A stretch of 56,945 nt of DNA from Oligoflexia bacterium (lineage in GTDB: Bacteria > Bdellovibrionota > UBA1018), in contig JAMPXJ010000030.1 in assembly GCA_023701205.1 (NCBI GenBank), positions 1 to 56,945 on the forward strand, given 5' to 3'. The notes below the pieces were generated by a model, which saw nothing but the letters and a program-made list of their open reading frames with translations, made no database searches and was not told the origin of the DNA. A program made the translations under genes and the position numbers. Position 1 is the first letter of the stretch. Each line of letters begins with the position of its first letter. Below are positions 16,434-25,402 of the stretch, piece after piece.

Positions 16434-17662
16434 TCGTGCTTCGGGCAACGCTTGGCCCGCGAGCTGGATCCCGTCTGCTCACCCCAGCGCTGGGCGAATG
16501 GGTCATGTGGGTTGTCCGAAAGCTCGTTATGGAGCGAACGACGGTAGATCTCGGCCAAAGGCAGTAGCCGGCCCGGCGCGATCTCGACGGGGCAGGTGCG
16601 CGCTGCGGCGGGGCGGCTGGAACCCGCATCCTTGACGACGTCCTCCGCAGTCGCCTTGAGTTCGGGAGAAACGTTCGTGGCGCCCTCGAGCGCCTGAACC
16701 GCGTCGCGCAGCTCTTCGAACGAATTGCGGAGCCGCATGTCACGGTTAGGCGTCGAGTAGTTGTCGTACTCCGTCGCGCTGAGGCAGCGCTCGCTGCCCA
16801 GTCCGCGCAGGTATGCAACGCCCTCGTTGATGAACTCGATCCGCTCGCGCGCGCCGATGCAGGCGTTCTCGAGCGTGCGCGTGAGAAGGGCGTCGGGCGA
16901 CTCCTCTGAGAGAGCAAGACGCTTTTTCACAGTCTGCATCCATTCGCGCGGGGGAATTCGGAACTGCTCGTCGCTGAATCCATGCGATTGCCAGTCGGGC
17001 TTGCTCAGGTCCTCGATTCGGCGAAATCCGCGGAAGCCTCCATAGGGCGCGAGGTCCGGACGGCCATGGAAAGTGAACTCCAGTGAGGGCTGGCCTTCGC
17101 GGACCTGCAGCGTCGTTTTCGGCGGGCGTGACGAGAAGATCAGCGAGGGCAATCCCGTGGGCTGCAGCTCGCGAATGGTCCAGGAGTGGTGGGACTTGCG
17201 GTCGGTGAGGATCAGGCTTCCAGAGCGGATGGAATCTCGGCTGAGCGCCAAAGGCACGGTATCGTTCGGAAGCGACTGGGTGCTGGAGATGCCGAAGATG
17301 AAATTCAAGAAGGCGCGGATGCGCTTCTCGGGCGAGCCGAGCGCATCGAAGCGCGCCATCGAGTTGGTGATGAGCTTGCTGCCGCCCGTGGGATCCTTCA
17401 TCGCGAAGGGGAGCCGGTGTTCATAGGCGAAGATGATCCGCATCGAGTACACGACGTCCGCGCAGTCGAGCTTGAGGCCCGTGTACGCGGTTCCGGGACG
17501 GGCGAAAAAATCCTTGTTCCAGTTGAGGCGGATCCACTCAGCGTAGCGGTCCTCCCAGGCGGGACTCCACTCCTGCTCGGTTTCCCAGACGGCGGCCTGG
17601 ACCGTGGGCGCGGTGGAGAAGATCGAAACGAAAAGGGCGAGACTAAAAAGCAGGTTTCGCAT
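16430..17662 (-). CDS. Secreted protein with NlpC/P60-like Cys-His signature
   Basis: A 410-residue precursor with a signal peptide (MRNLLFSLALFVSIFSTAPTVQA). A KLDCADVVY segment near residue 66, followed about 90 residues later by SHHSWTI, resembles the catalytic Cys and His of NlpC/P60-type peptidases or amidases. The C-terminal half (about 230-410) is helical with several cysteines. Peptidoglycan cleavage is a guess from these two motifs only. It is translationally coupled to the downstream membrane-anchored protein and divergent from the Hsp70-like gene. Confidence 0.68.
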   Translation of the reverse strand: MRNLLFSLALFVSIFSTAPTVQAAVWETEQEWSPAWEDRYAEWIRLNWNKDFFARPGTAYTGLKLDCADVVYSMRIIFAYEHRLPFAMKDPTGGSKLITNSMARFDALGSPEKRIRAFLNFIFGISSTQSLPNDTVPLALSRDSIRSGSLILTDRKSHHSWTIRELQPTGLPSLIFSSRPPKTTLQVREGQPSLEFTFHGRPDLAPYGGFRGFRRIEDLSKPDWQSHGFSDEQFRIPPREWMQTVKKRLALSEESPDALLTRTLENACIGARERIEFINEGVAYLRGLGSERCLSATEYDNYSTPNRDMRLRNSFEELRDAVQALEGATNVSPELKATAEDVVKDAGSSRPAAARTCPVEIAPGRLLPLAEIYRRSLHNELSDNPHDPFAQRWGEQTGSSSRAKRCPKHE

Positions 17663-17759
17663 CGGATTTGGGCTCCGGGGCGCAACTTAGCTCTATGGAG
17701 TAAAAAGATCAAGTATTGAAATCGAAAGCTATTTACTGGTTTTGGGCTAGAATTCCTGA

Positions 17760-19037
17760 ATGGCCTCGCCTGTCTACGCGATCGATTTTGGCACCTCCAA
17801 CTCACTCCTGGGCGCGGCGGGCCCGGGTGGCCCGGGAGGATTCGCGCCGCTGGATCCGGACGCGCCCGACCCGGCGATCCTGCGGAGCCTCTTGTACTTC
17901 CCGAACGCGCGCGAGCTGTACTTCGGCGAGCGAGCGCTTCGCGAGTTCGGTGCGCGCGATCATTCGGGGCGCTTCATCCGGTCGATCAAAAAGCAGCTCC
18001 CGAGCCGCAGCTTCATCGGGACGTATGTCGAGAACCGCCCCTTCAACCTCGAGGACCTGATCGCGCTTTTGCTCTCGGAGATGCGCAAGCGCGCGAACGC
18101 GCATTTTGGCGACGACGTCACCCGCGTGGTGCTCGGGCGCCCGGCGCGCTTCGCGCCCGACGAAGGCGATGATCGCTACGCGCAGGAGCGGCTCGAACGC
18201 GCGGCCCGGCATGCGGGCTTCAAGGAGATCGAGTTTCTGCCGGAGCCCGTCGCCGCAGCGCTAGGTTATGACCCCGAAGGTGCGCAGGCGCGGGACGAGG
18301 AGCTCGTGCTGGCGGCTGACTTCGGCGGCGGAACGTCGGATTTCACGGTGTACCGGCTGCGCGATGGGCGCTTTCACGCCTCGGACGTGCTGGCGATGGG
18401 CGGCCTCTCGGTCGCGGGCGATGCGCTGGATTCAGCGCTGATGCGGCACCGGATCTCGCCTTACTTCGGAACGGGCGTGAGATATCAGGTGCCTTTCGGA
18501 TCAAATGTCCTCACGATGCCGACGCATCTGATGGAACGGATCTGCCATCCGGGCGAGATCTCGCTGCTTCGCAAGCAGGACACGATGGAGTTCTTTCGTA
18601 ACGTGCGGCAGTGGTCGCTTGGGGAGGATGATCGCGAGCGCATCGACCGGCTCTTCACGCTTTTGAATGATCAGCTGGGCCTGCCGCTTTTCGAGAAAAT
18701 CGAAGGCGTGAAAAAGGCCCTCTCTGCCGGAGACGATGCGCTGTTTGATTTCGATTATCCGGAGATTCGGATCCGCGAAAAGATCCGTCGGAAGGAATTC
18801 GAAGCCTACGCGGAAAACCCGCTCGAGGCGATCGTGCGCACGTTGGATGAGACGCTCGCCGATGGCGGGATCGCCCCCGAACGGATCGATCGCGTGCTCT
18901 GCACGGGGGGTACGGCCAAGGTACCTTGGCTTCGCGACGCGCTGACCAGGAGGTTTGGCGCGGAAAAGCTCCACGACTTGGATCCGTTCCGCGGTGTGGC
19001 GCGCGGTTTGATGGTGCGGGCCGGGGAGCTGGCCTGA
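17760..19037 (+). CDS. Hsp70-family ATPase, YegD-like
   Basis: A 425-residue actin-fold ATPase. Phosphate-1 motif DFGTSNSLL, phosphate-2 motif AADFGGGTSDF and adenosine motif CTGGTAKVPWL are all present. The protein ends with the ATPase fold and has no substrate-binding beta-domain or lid, as in YegD. The substrate is unknown. The start must be at or very near ATG 17760 because the first motif begins 8 residues in, yet no Shine-Dalgarno sequence precedes it. A TAGAAT box 7 nt upstream suggests leaderless transcription. Confidence 0.9.
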   Translation: MASPVYAIDFGTSNSLLGAAGPGGPGGFAPLDPDAPDPAILRSLLYFPNARELYFGERALREFGARDHSGRFIRSIKKQLPSRSFIGTYVENRPFNLEDLIALLLSEMRKRANAHFGDDVTRVVLGRPARFAPDEGDDRYAQERLERAARHAGFKEIEFLPEPVAAALGYDPEGAQARDEELVLAADFGGGTSDFTVYRLRDGRFHASDVLAMGGLSVAGDALDSALMRHRISPYFGTGVRYQVPFGSNVLTMPTHLMERICHPGEISLLRKQDTMEFFRNVRQWSLGEDDRERIDRLFTLLNDQLGLPLFEKIEGVKKALSAGDDALFDFDYPEIRIREKIRRKEFEAYAENPLEAIVRTLDETLADGGIAPERIDRVLCTGGTAKVPWLRDALTRRFGAEKLHDLDPFRGVARGLMVRAGELA

Positions 19038-19062
19038 GAGGCGCGAGGCGCTCAGGCTGCCG

Positions 19063-19371
19063 TCATTTCGTCTTTTCGCAGCGGTCCCGCTCGCAGCTTC
19101 CCTCGGGGAACATTCCTTTGCACCGCTTCGCCGCGTTTGCGACCGCTTCGTCTTCGGTCATGCCGACGCCATCAAAACCGACGAGCCCGTGCTTCACCCA
19201 GCAGGTGAAGCCGCGATCGACCGTGATGGGGCCGGCGATGGGTCCACCAAACGAGATGCCGGGCTTGCTCTGAGCCTGCGCAGGCGGGTTTTTTTCGATC
19301 TTGATCCCTGCGCAGGAGGCGAGGGAGAGCGATAGCAAAGCAATGAATGAATGGGCGAATGGAGATCTCAT
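19063..19371 (-). CDS. Small lipoprotein, unrecognised
   Basis: A 102-residue precursor with lipobox LASC (cysteine at about 20). The mature domain contains a WVKHGLVGFDGVGMTEDEAVANAA-type stretch and two or three further cysteines near the end (KRCKG, GSCERDRC). It resembles small periplasmic domains that bind polymers or act as stress lipoproteins, but no family is recognised. It converges on the Hsp70-like gene with 25 nt between stop codons. Confidence 0.7.
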   Translation of the reverse strand: MRSPFAHSFIALLSLSLASCAGIKIEKNPPAQAQSKPGISFGGPIAGPITVDRGFTCWVKHGLVGFDGVGMTEDEAVANAAKRCKGMFPEGSCERDRCEKTK

Positions 19372-19494
19372 GAAAACAGGATAGCAGGATCGGACCGCCG
19401 GTCGAAATTCAATTTTCGGCAGTGCTCGAGCCGCGCGGCTGTGGGCACGATTGCGGGGGTGCGCTTGCGAGCGGGGCTGCTGCGAGCGGCCGAT

Positions 19495-22176
19495 TCAGCT
19501 TGAACCTTCCTGCGTGGCCAGATCCCGAAGTTTCGCGACCAGGTTGAGCGCCTGAAGCGGGGTGAGCTGGTTCACGTCGGTGGACTCGAGCTCCAGGAGC
19601 GCAGGATGCGGAGGAGGGGGCGCCTGGGGCTCGGGTTCGCGCGCCAACTCGGCTTCCGGCCGCGCGCCTCCCCCAAAAAGAGAGAGCTGAGGGGAGTCCG
19701 CGACGGCGAGCGCGGCGCCGCCGTGAGCGGCATGGGTTTCAAGCTCCTCAAGCACTTCCCACGCGCGCTCGATCACGGCCTTGGGCAGGCCCGCGATCTT
19801 CGCGACGTGGATGCCGAAGCTCTCGTTCGTGGGGCCGTCCTTGAGCTTGTAAAGAAAACGCAGGCTGCCGCGCGCGCCATCGACCGCCATATGCGCGTTG
19901 GCGAGCAGCGGGAGCGTACCCGTGAGGCGCGTGAGCTCATGATAATGGGTCGCAAAGAGCGTGCGCGCGCGGATCTTCGTGCAGATCCATTCGAGCGTGG
20001 ACCACGCGACCGACATCCCGTCATAGGTGCTCGTGCCGCGGCCGATCTCGTCGAGGATGATCAGCGAGCGCTCATCGGCATGATGCAGGATGTGCGCGAG
20101 CTCCGACATCTCCACCATGAACGTGCTTTGGCCGCGCGCGATCGCGTCGTGCGCGCCGATGCGGGTATGGATCGCCGAGACCGCGCCCCAGCGCGCCTCG
20201 GTGGCGGGAATCGGCGCTCCGAGCTGCCCGAGGATCAGGATGAGGGCGGTCTGCCGCATGACGGTGGATTTACCGCCCATGTTCGGGCCCGTGATCATGA
20301 GCGTAAGGCGCGTGAGGGGGGAAAGCTCCAGATCGTTCGGAACGAACGAGCCCGCGCGCCCGCCCGTTGCTTGATCGACGAGCGGGTGGCGCCCGCCTCG
20401 GATCGAAAGCCCGAGCGAGTCATCGATCTCGGGGAAAACCCAGCCCGGCTCCTCGGCCAGGCGCGAGAGCGCGAGCCACGCATCGAGCTCCGAGAGAGCT
20501 CGTGCGGCGTCCATGATGGCAGGTGTTTTCTCCTGGATCGCGCCCAGCAGCTCCTCGAAGAGCTGGCCTTCGAGCGCCTTCTGCCGGGTCGAAGCGTTGA
20601 CGAAATCGTCCTCGAACTTCTTGAGCTCCTCGGTGAAGAAGCGCTCGGCGCCGACCGTGGTCTGCTTGCGCTGGTAGTGCGCGGGGACGCTCTTGAGATG
20701 CGCCTGGGTGACCTCGAGGTAATAGCCGAAGACCCGGTTGTAGCGGACCTTGAGCGAGGGGATTCCGGTGAGCTCGCGCTCGCGCGTCTCAAGCTCGATG
20801 AGCCAACGCTGGCCGTTCTCGCTGAGCGAGAGCAGGCGATCGAGCTCCTCGGTCGTGCCCGGGTTGAAAATTCCGCCCTCACGCGCGACCAGTGGCGCGT
20901 CCTCGCGCTGGGTGCGCAGAATCCGTTGCGACAGCGGCGCGAGCGCCTCGTTGGCGCGCAGAAGTTCCATGCGCAGCTCTCTTAGGAGCGGTGACTTGCT
21001 CAGCTCCAAGAGCGAGGCGATCGGCGCCAGGATCCCCAGCGATTGCCCAAGCGCGAGCGTGTCGCGTGGGTTGGCGAGCTTGGCGTTAATGCGGCCGGAA
21101 ATGCGTTCGAGGTCATAGAGCTTGGCGAGCTCCTCGCTCAAGCGGGGCGCCAGATGCGTGCGATGCTCGGAGAGCTCGCGGATGGCGGTTTGCCTTTCGG
21201 CGATCTCGGTGGGGGCTTTGAGCGGTGCGAGCAGCCAGCGCTTGAGCTGGCGTGCGCCCGGCGCCGAGCGCGTGCGGTTGATGAGCTGATAAAGATTCGG
21301 GCCGCCTTCGGGCGAGGGGACGAGATCCAGGTGCTGCGGCGAGCGCGGGCCCAGGGTCATCGTTTTGGGCTTGCGCAGCGGCGCGGGGAGCCTCAGGTGC
21401 GAGAGGCGCTCCGCTTTTTGCGTCCGAAGCGTGTAGGTCACGGCCACGCCCAGGGCGAGGGTGGCGCCCTCGTCGGGAACGAAGGTTCCGAGGCTTTCGA
21501 TACCGTAGTGGCGTTTCAACGTGTCCTGCGCCTGCGCCAGGACGAGATAGTTCGAGGGAAGCTCCTCGATGAGCGCGCTGGCCGAGGTCTGCATCGCCTC
21601 AAACGCAGCGCGAAGCGGCTCACGCGAGGTCGCCTCCGGAAAGCGCAGCAGATGCCGGATCGGAAGCAGCGAGAGCTCCTGGAGCACGGCGGCTTCGGTG
21701 AGCGGCTCGCTCACGAGTGTTTCGCCGGTCGAAGGGTCCAGGCAGGCCAAAAACCAACGCGAATCCGGCCCAGAAGTAAGAGCGGCGAGATAGCTCGCCT
21801 CGGCTCCCTCGACGTCGAACTGCACGCCTGGGGTGAAGATGCGGGTAAGCTCCCGCCGGACGATGGCTTTGCCGGTGACTTTGGAGGGGTCTTCCATCTG
21901 CTCGCCGATGGCGACCTTCTTGTTGGCGCGCAGCAGGCGCTGGATATAGCCCTGAACGCTATGATGGGGCACGCCCGCCATGGGAACGGGATTGGGCTTG
22001 TTGCGGTCGCGCGAGGTGAGCGTGATCTCGAGAATCCGCGCGGCTTCGATGGCGTCGTCACCAAAGAGCTCGTAGAAGTCCCCCATCCGGAAAAGCAGCA
22101 GCGCATCCCCGGCCTGGGACTTGAGGTCCCAGTACTGTTTCATGAGTGGTGTCGCGTCGTCCCCCGCCATGGCCAT
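19495..22176 (-). CDS. mutS: DNA mismatch repair protein MutS
   Basis: It recognises mismatches and starts repair. About 893 residues from ATG 22176. The mismatch-reading F34-x-E36 is in MGDFYELF. The ATPase domain has Walker A GPNMGGKST, Walker B and signature LDEIGRGTSTYDG, and the ATHYHEL switch. The C-terminus has a Glu/Pro-rich linker and a helical dimerisation end. The frame opens 35 codons earlier at 22281, but that part is unlike MutS and its ATG touches GGA directly, so 22176 is preferred. No mutL is nearby. Confidence 0.97.
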   Translation of the reverse strand: MAMAGDDATPLMKQYWDLKSQAGDALLLFRMGDFYELFGDDAIEAARILEITLTSRDRNKPNPVPMAGVPHHSVQGYIQRLLRANKKVAIGEQMEDPSKVTGKAIVRRELTRIFTPGVQFDVEGAEASYLAALTSGPDSRWFLACLDPSTGETLVSEPLTEAAVLQELSLLPIRHLLRFPEATSREPLRAAFEAMQTSASALIEELPSNYLVLAQAQDTLKRHYGIESLGTFVPDEGATLALGVAVTYTLRTQKAERLSHLRLPAPLRKPKTMTLGPRSPQHLDLVPSPEGGPNLYQLINRTRSAPGARQLKRWLLAPLKAPTEIAERQTAIRELSEHRTHLAPRLSEELAKLYDLERISGRINAKLANPRDTLALGQSLGILAPIASLLELSKSPLLRELRMELLRANEALAPLSQRILRTQREDAPLVAREGGIFNPGTTEELDRLLSLSENGQRWLIELETRERELTGIPSLKVRYNRVFGYYLEVTQAHLKSVPAHYQRKQTTVGAERFFTEELKKFEDDFVNASTRQKALEGQLFEELLGAIQEKTPAIMDAARALSELDAWLALSRLAEEPGWVFPEIDDSLGLSIRGGRHPLVDQATGGRAGSFVPNDLELSPLTRLTLMITGPNMGGKSTVMRQTALILILGQLGAPIPATEARWGAVSAIHTRIGAHDAIARGQSTFMVEMSELAHILHHADERSLIILDEIGRGTSTYDGMSVAWSTLEWICTKIRARTLFATHYHELTRLTGTLPLLANAHMAVDGARGSLRFLYKLKDGPTNESFGIHVAKIAGLPKAVIERAWEVLEELETHAAHGGAALAVADSPQLSLFGGGARPEAELAREPEPQAPPPPHPALLELESTDVNQLTPLQALNLVAKLRDLATQEGSS

Positions 22177-22447
22177 AGAAGAATGGGGGTAGCAGCTGTG
22201 ACGCTTGGGTGCAAGGGTTGGTGCGGTGCGGCGATTTCGGGATAGCGGAATTTTTGGTTGATCAAGTGCAAACTCGGTCATTCCTTTTGGTTGCTCACCT
22301 CGACATCAGAATACGGCGTAAAGTGATGCCGAGGTGATGCTGCGCCCCCTTTGGCCGGTTGTTGGTCGCGGTTCGGGACGGGCGGATCCGCGAAAATAAT
22401 TGCTTATGGACAGCACCTTGCTCACCATTTAATAGGAGGATCTGCCT

Positions 22448-23128
22448 ATGTGTATCCGCACCTCGCACGTCTTGCCGCTTTTCACCCTATTTCTTGCCTT
22501 CTCCGCACCAGCACGGGCAGACTCCAAGAGCTTTCCGGCACAGGGCCGGCTCTTCATCGGAAACACGATGATTCACCCGGACGAGCTCAATAACGAGATG
22601 ACAGCCCAGGGGCTGAATACCTTCAACGGGCTCACGGGCTTCGGTGTTGAGATCACCTATCCGGCGCTGCGTTTTCTGGATCTGGGCATGCGCTACACCC
22701 GGCATCTCGCAATGGAATACGAGTCGGCCGGCAACAGCACGCTCTACTACGGCGCAATCGGGCAGAACGCGATTCTGCTCCTGGCGCGCGTGCCGTTCCT
22801 GAGGACGAGTGTCTTCAAATTCGATGTCTTCGGGGGCGTGGGCGGCACCAATACGAGCTTCGAGCTGAAGACCGCTTCGGTCGATGGCAAGCTCACGAAG
22901 ACCGGTCCGGCCGAATGGTTCGCCGCTCCCATCTGGAGCTATGGCGCTTCGGCGGGAGTGGGTTACAAGCAGTTTTGCTTTTTCGTCGAAGGCGGCTTTG
23001 AACGCAACGTGGTCCGCAAGCTGGAATCCTTTGGAACGATGACGGGAAACGTCGGCACGCTCGATCTCTCAGGGCGTTACGTGATGCTCGGGCTACTTTT
23101 CGACGGAATCACGGCGAGCAGCAGGTAG
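22448..23128 (+). CDS. Secreted beta-rich protein, probable outer-membrane barrel
   Basis: A 226-residue precursor with a signal peptide (cleavage near ARADS at about 24). The mature sequence alternates hydrophobic and polar residues in strands of about 10, has glycine and tyrosine-rich turns, and ends with a strand of alternating type (RYVMLGLLF), although short residues follow. This fits a small 8-stranded barrel (inference). The ribosome-binding site aggagg lies 8-9 nt upstream of ATG 22448. It stands alone between mutS and the Dph6-like gene. Confidence 0.7.
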   Translation: MCIRTSHVLPLFTLFLAFSAPARADSKSFPAQGRLFIGNTMIHPDELNNEMTAQGLNTFNGLTGFGVEITYPALRFLDLGMRYTRHLAMEYESAGNSTLYYGAIGQNAILLLARVPFLRTSVFKFDVFGGVGGTNTSFELKTASVDGKLTKTGPAEWFAAPIWSYGASAGVGYKQFCFFVEGGFERNVVRKLESFGTMTGNVGTLDLSGRYVMLGLLFDGITASSR

Positions 23129-23135
23129 GCTAGGG

Positions 23136-23705
23136 TCAGATCACCATCGTGTGGTATTCGCCGTTTTCGCCCGCGAGATCCGTTCCCGTATCAGCGCAGA
23201 GTGCGACCATTTCGTTCAGTAAGTTTTCATCAATGACCCGGCCCAGCCAGGAGTCCGGCAGCGCGGGATGATTGAGGTGCGTGATTTTCGCCTGGATCCC
23301 GCGCGCCAGGAGTTCCCGGAGGACTGTGAGCCGGGGCAGCCCCCAAAGCGGCTTATGGACACTGAGCCCGAGGTCCACGCAGCACTCCTCGATCCAGTTC
23401 GGAAAGCCGGCAACGCGATCGATATCCCCGGTGATGACCGTGTCAGCCGCGAGAGAACTTTTGATCCATCCTAGTGCCTCGATATAGGACTCGCGAAACG
23501 GCTCTCTGATCTCAAGAAAGTGAAGGGGATACCCCAGGCGCTTTGCTTGCGCCTTCATCTGGGACTGAGGGTGGGCCTTGAATTCGGGGTTGCCCGGGGG
23601 CACGAAGGTCGCGAGAGCCTGGATGCGAAAGCGGTGTTCGAGAGCGAGGTGAAGTGCGAGGCAGCTGTCTTTTCCTCCGGTCCACAGCACGACGGCGTTT
23701 TTCAT
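23136..23705 (-). CDS. Dph6-like (diphthine-ammonia ligase family) ATP pyrophosphatase
   Basis: A 189-residue N-type ATP pyrophosphatase. The PP-loop WTGGKDSCLA (residues 8-17) binds ATP. The family-specific parts are also present: a KPLWGLPR segment and the C-terminal GENGEYHT (179-186), typical of the Dph6/MJ0570 family. In archaea and eukaryotes this enzyme amidates diphthine on EF-2; bacteria lack diphthamide, so the substrate here is unknown. It overlaps the upstream Fic gene by 4 nt (ATGA), so both are made from one transcript. Confidence 0.85.
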   Translation of the reverse strand: MKNAVVLWTGGKDSCLALHLALEHRFRIQALATFVPPGNPEFKAHPQSQMKAQAKRLGYPLHFLEIREPFRESYIEALGWIKSSLAADTVITGDIDRVAGFPNWIEECCVDLGLSVHKPLWGLPRLTVLRELLARGIQAKITHLNHPALPDSWLGRVIDENLLNEMVALCADTGTDLAGENGEYHTMVI

Positions 23706-24694
23706 GCGGTTTCTTTACCACGCGTTCGATCGCGAACGAAATGATAGCGCGTAAGCGCCTGGTGGCCGACTCGCCGCAGTAGCCCCCGTTCGACTCCCAA
23801 TGCCAGGTCGCGGCTGGCAGTGGCCGTGGAGACCCTTTTCAAGAGCTGGAGATATTCCTTTCGCGTGAACTCGCGGTCTTTGAATGCGGTTCGAGCAATG
23901 GCCAGGCGCGACTCGGGCGTTTCGGCTTCGGGCCGAAGCTCTTCGAGGAAATCTCGAAGTGCATCCCGGATCGCCAGCAGCGTGAATTCGATGAAGGAGG
24001 TCGATTCACCTTTCCGGTCCGACTGGCCGAGTACGCGATAGTAAGCGGCTTGCCGCGCTTTGATCACCGACTCCACCGGGACGAACTCGAAGGCGGGATG
24101 ATGATGGACCAGGATCACTGACTGCCAGAAGCGTCCCATGCGGCCGTTTCCGTCCAGGAAGGGATGAATGAATTCGAGCTCGTAATGGAAGACGCAGGCA
24201 CGAATCAGCTCCGGAAGATCCTTGTCCTTCTTCAGAAACGAAAAGAGTCCCGCCATCAGCTCGGGAACCCGTTTGGCCGGTGGAGCCAGGTGCGATACTT
24301 GAGACCCCTTCAGGATGCCTACCGCTCGGCTCCGGTACCTGCCGGACTCCAGGGTCAACCCTTTCATCAGAATCGCATGGGCTTTCAGAAAATCCCGCTC
24401 GTTTGCAGGTCTGAACTCGCCGAGCCGTTCATAAAGCCAGACTGCGTTCTGGACCTCGAGGATTTCCTTTGAGGGGCCGATCACCCGCTTTTTGTCGAAA
24501 ACGGCGGTCATCTGCTCGAGACTGAGCGTATTTCCTTCGATGGCGAGGCTGCCCTGGATCGTCTTGATGGTGTTTTGCCTTCTGAGCTGAGGCTGGGGCT
24601 TGGGCGCGTTCAGGCCTTCGTAGCGGCCGAGCAGGAGACTGATTTCGGCAACCGTGTTCAGGATCCCGGGAGTGAGGGTAAACGGCGGACGCAT
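23702..24694 (-). CDS. Fic-family adenylyltransferase with N-terminal inhibitory helix
   Basis: Fic enzymes usually transfer AMP to Ser/Thr/Tyr of target proteins. The 330-residue protein has the catalytic motif HPFLDGNGRMGR (H177) and the autoinhibitory S-x3-E-G motif (S49 to E53-G54), so it belongs to the class regulated by an N-terminal inhibitory helix. The C-terminal 70-80 residues look like a winged helix, which could bind DNA. The start matches the usual PPFTLTPGIL opening of such proteins. A perfect 22-bp palindrome ends 5 bp before the ATG, suggesting autoregulation. No Shine-Dalgarno sequence is visible. Confidence 0.92.
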   Translation of the reverse strand: MRPPFTLTPGILNTVAEISLLLGRYEGLNAPKPQPQLRRQNTIKTIQGSLAIEGNTLSLEQMTAVFDKKRVIGPSKEILEVQNAVWLYERLGEFRPANERDFLKAHAILMKGLTLESGRYRSRAVGILKGSQVSHLAPPAKRVPELMAGLFSFLKKDKDLPELIRACVFHYELEFIHPFLDGNGRMGRFWQSVILVHHHPAFEFVPVESVIKARQAAYYRVLGQSDRKGESTSFIEFTLLAIRDALRDFLEELRPEAETPESRLAIARTAFKDREFTRKEYLQLLKRVSTATASRDLALGVERGLLRRVGHQALTRYHFVRDRTRGKETA

Positions 24695-24699
24695 ACAGT

Positions 24700-24721
24700 G
24701 ATAGTATCATATGATACTATC
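24700..24721. promoter_or_regulatory. Perfect 22-bp palindrome, candidate operator of Fic/Dph6-like operon
   Basis: The arm gatagtatcat is followed immediately by its exact reverse complement. It lies 5 bp upstream of the Fic start codon and contains -10-like sequence. It is far more AT-rich than its surroundings. Binding by the Fic protein's C-terminal winged helix is inferred from position. Confidence 0.75.
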
Positions 24722-24982
24722 GAAAACCATGCGACTGAAAGCGAGACATACCGCAGGGCGCTTTTACGGGACTCCGCCCCCACGCAGCCTCCGTTCGGCA
24801 CAGGATCCGCGATCCCTGACCCCCTGACCAATCGCTGGACACCCGTTCCTCGCCTCAACACGCACTCCGAGTATTCGATGCCTAAATGCCCTGTGATTCC
24901 AGGGGGAGTAGTGGTCTTCTGCCGCCTGGACCGTCGCTTGCTATTCCCTTCGCAAGTGGAACTTCACAAAAGGAGTGAATGA

Positions 24983-25330
24983 ATGAACAGGAAACAATTC
25001 GTGATCGGTGGACTTCTGATGGCTCTCGCGGCCGGTGCCGCGGCTTATGAAACCTCGAACGGGACCAGCTACTCGGGTCCGCGCGGAGGTTACATTTCGG
25101 GCTCCACCGCATTGAGTGGGACCAGCCGCGTCTATTTCAGAGTCGTGGCTAACGATCAGGTGGTCCATGAGGCCATCGAGGTCATTCGTACCGGCAGTCT
25201 CAACCGCATGAGCCCGGAGCTCAGGGCGACGGTGGAAGAGCTTTCGCAGAAGATGGCTCAGGAAGGGCTGCAAGCCGAGGAAATCGAGCTGGTCCGTACC
25301 ATCGCCGCTTCGCGTTTCATCGAGAATTGA
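24983..25330 (+). CDS. Small exported protein, unrecognised
   Basis: A 115-residue precursor with a signal peptide (FVIGGLLMALAAGAAAYE). The mature part starts with a Ser/Thr/Gly-rich stretch, then a compact helical region (about 55-115) with VVHEAIEVIRTG and VEELSQKMAQEG. No cysteines. AAGGAG lies 8 nt before ATG 24983. It precedes the HExxH/DUF4105 gene by 72 nt and probably shares its transcript, although a GC-rich hairpin lies between. Confidence 0.72.
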   Translation: MNRKQFVIGGLLMALAAGAAAYETSNGTSYSGPRGGYISGSTALSGTSRVYFRVVANDQVVHEAIEVIRTGSLNRMSPELRATVEELSQKMAQEGLQAEEIELVRTIAASRFIEN

Positions 25331-25346
25331 TCGGATAACTCAAAAT

Positions 25347-25383
25347 GGACGGGGCTAAGGCTTGAGTGGCTTCGGCCCCGTCC
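25347..25383 (+). terminator. GC-rich hairpin between two co-directional genes
   Basis: A 9-bp stem (25347-25355 with 25375-25383) is followed by cttt. The T-tract is short, so partial termination or an RNA-stability role is more likely than full termination. Confidence 0.4.
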
Positions 25384-25402
25384 CTTTCCCGGCGACGAAA
25401 CG

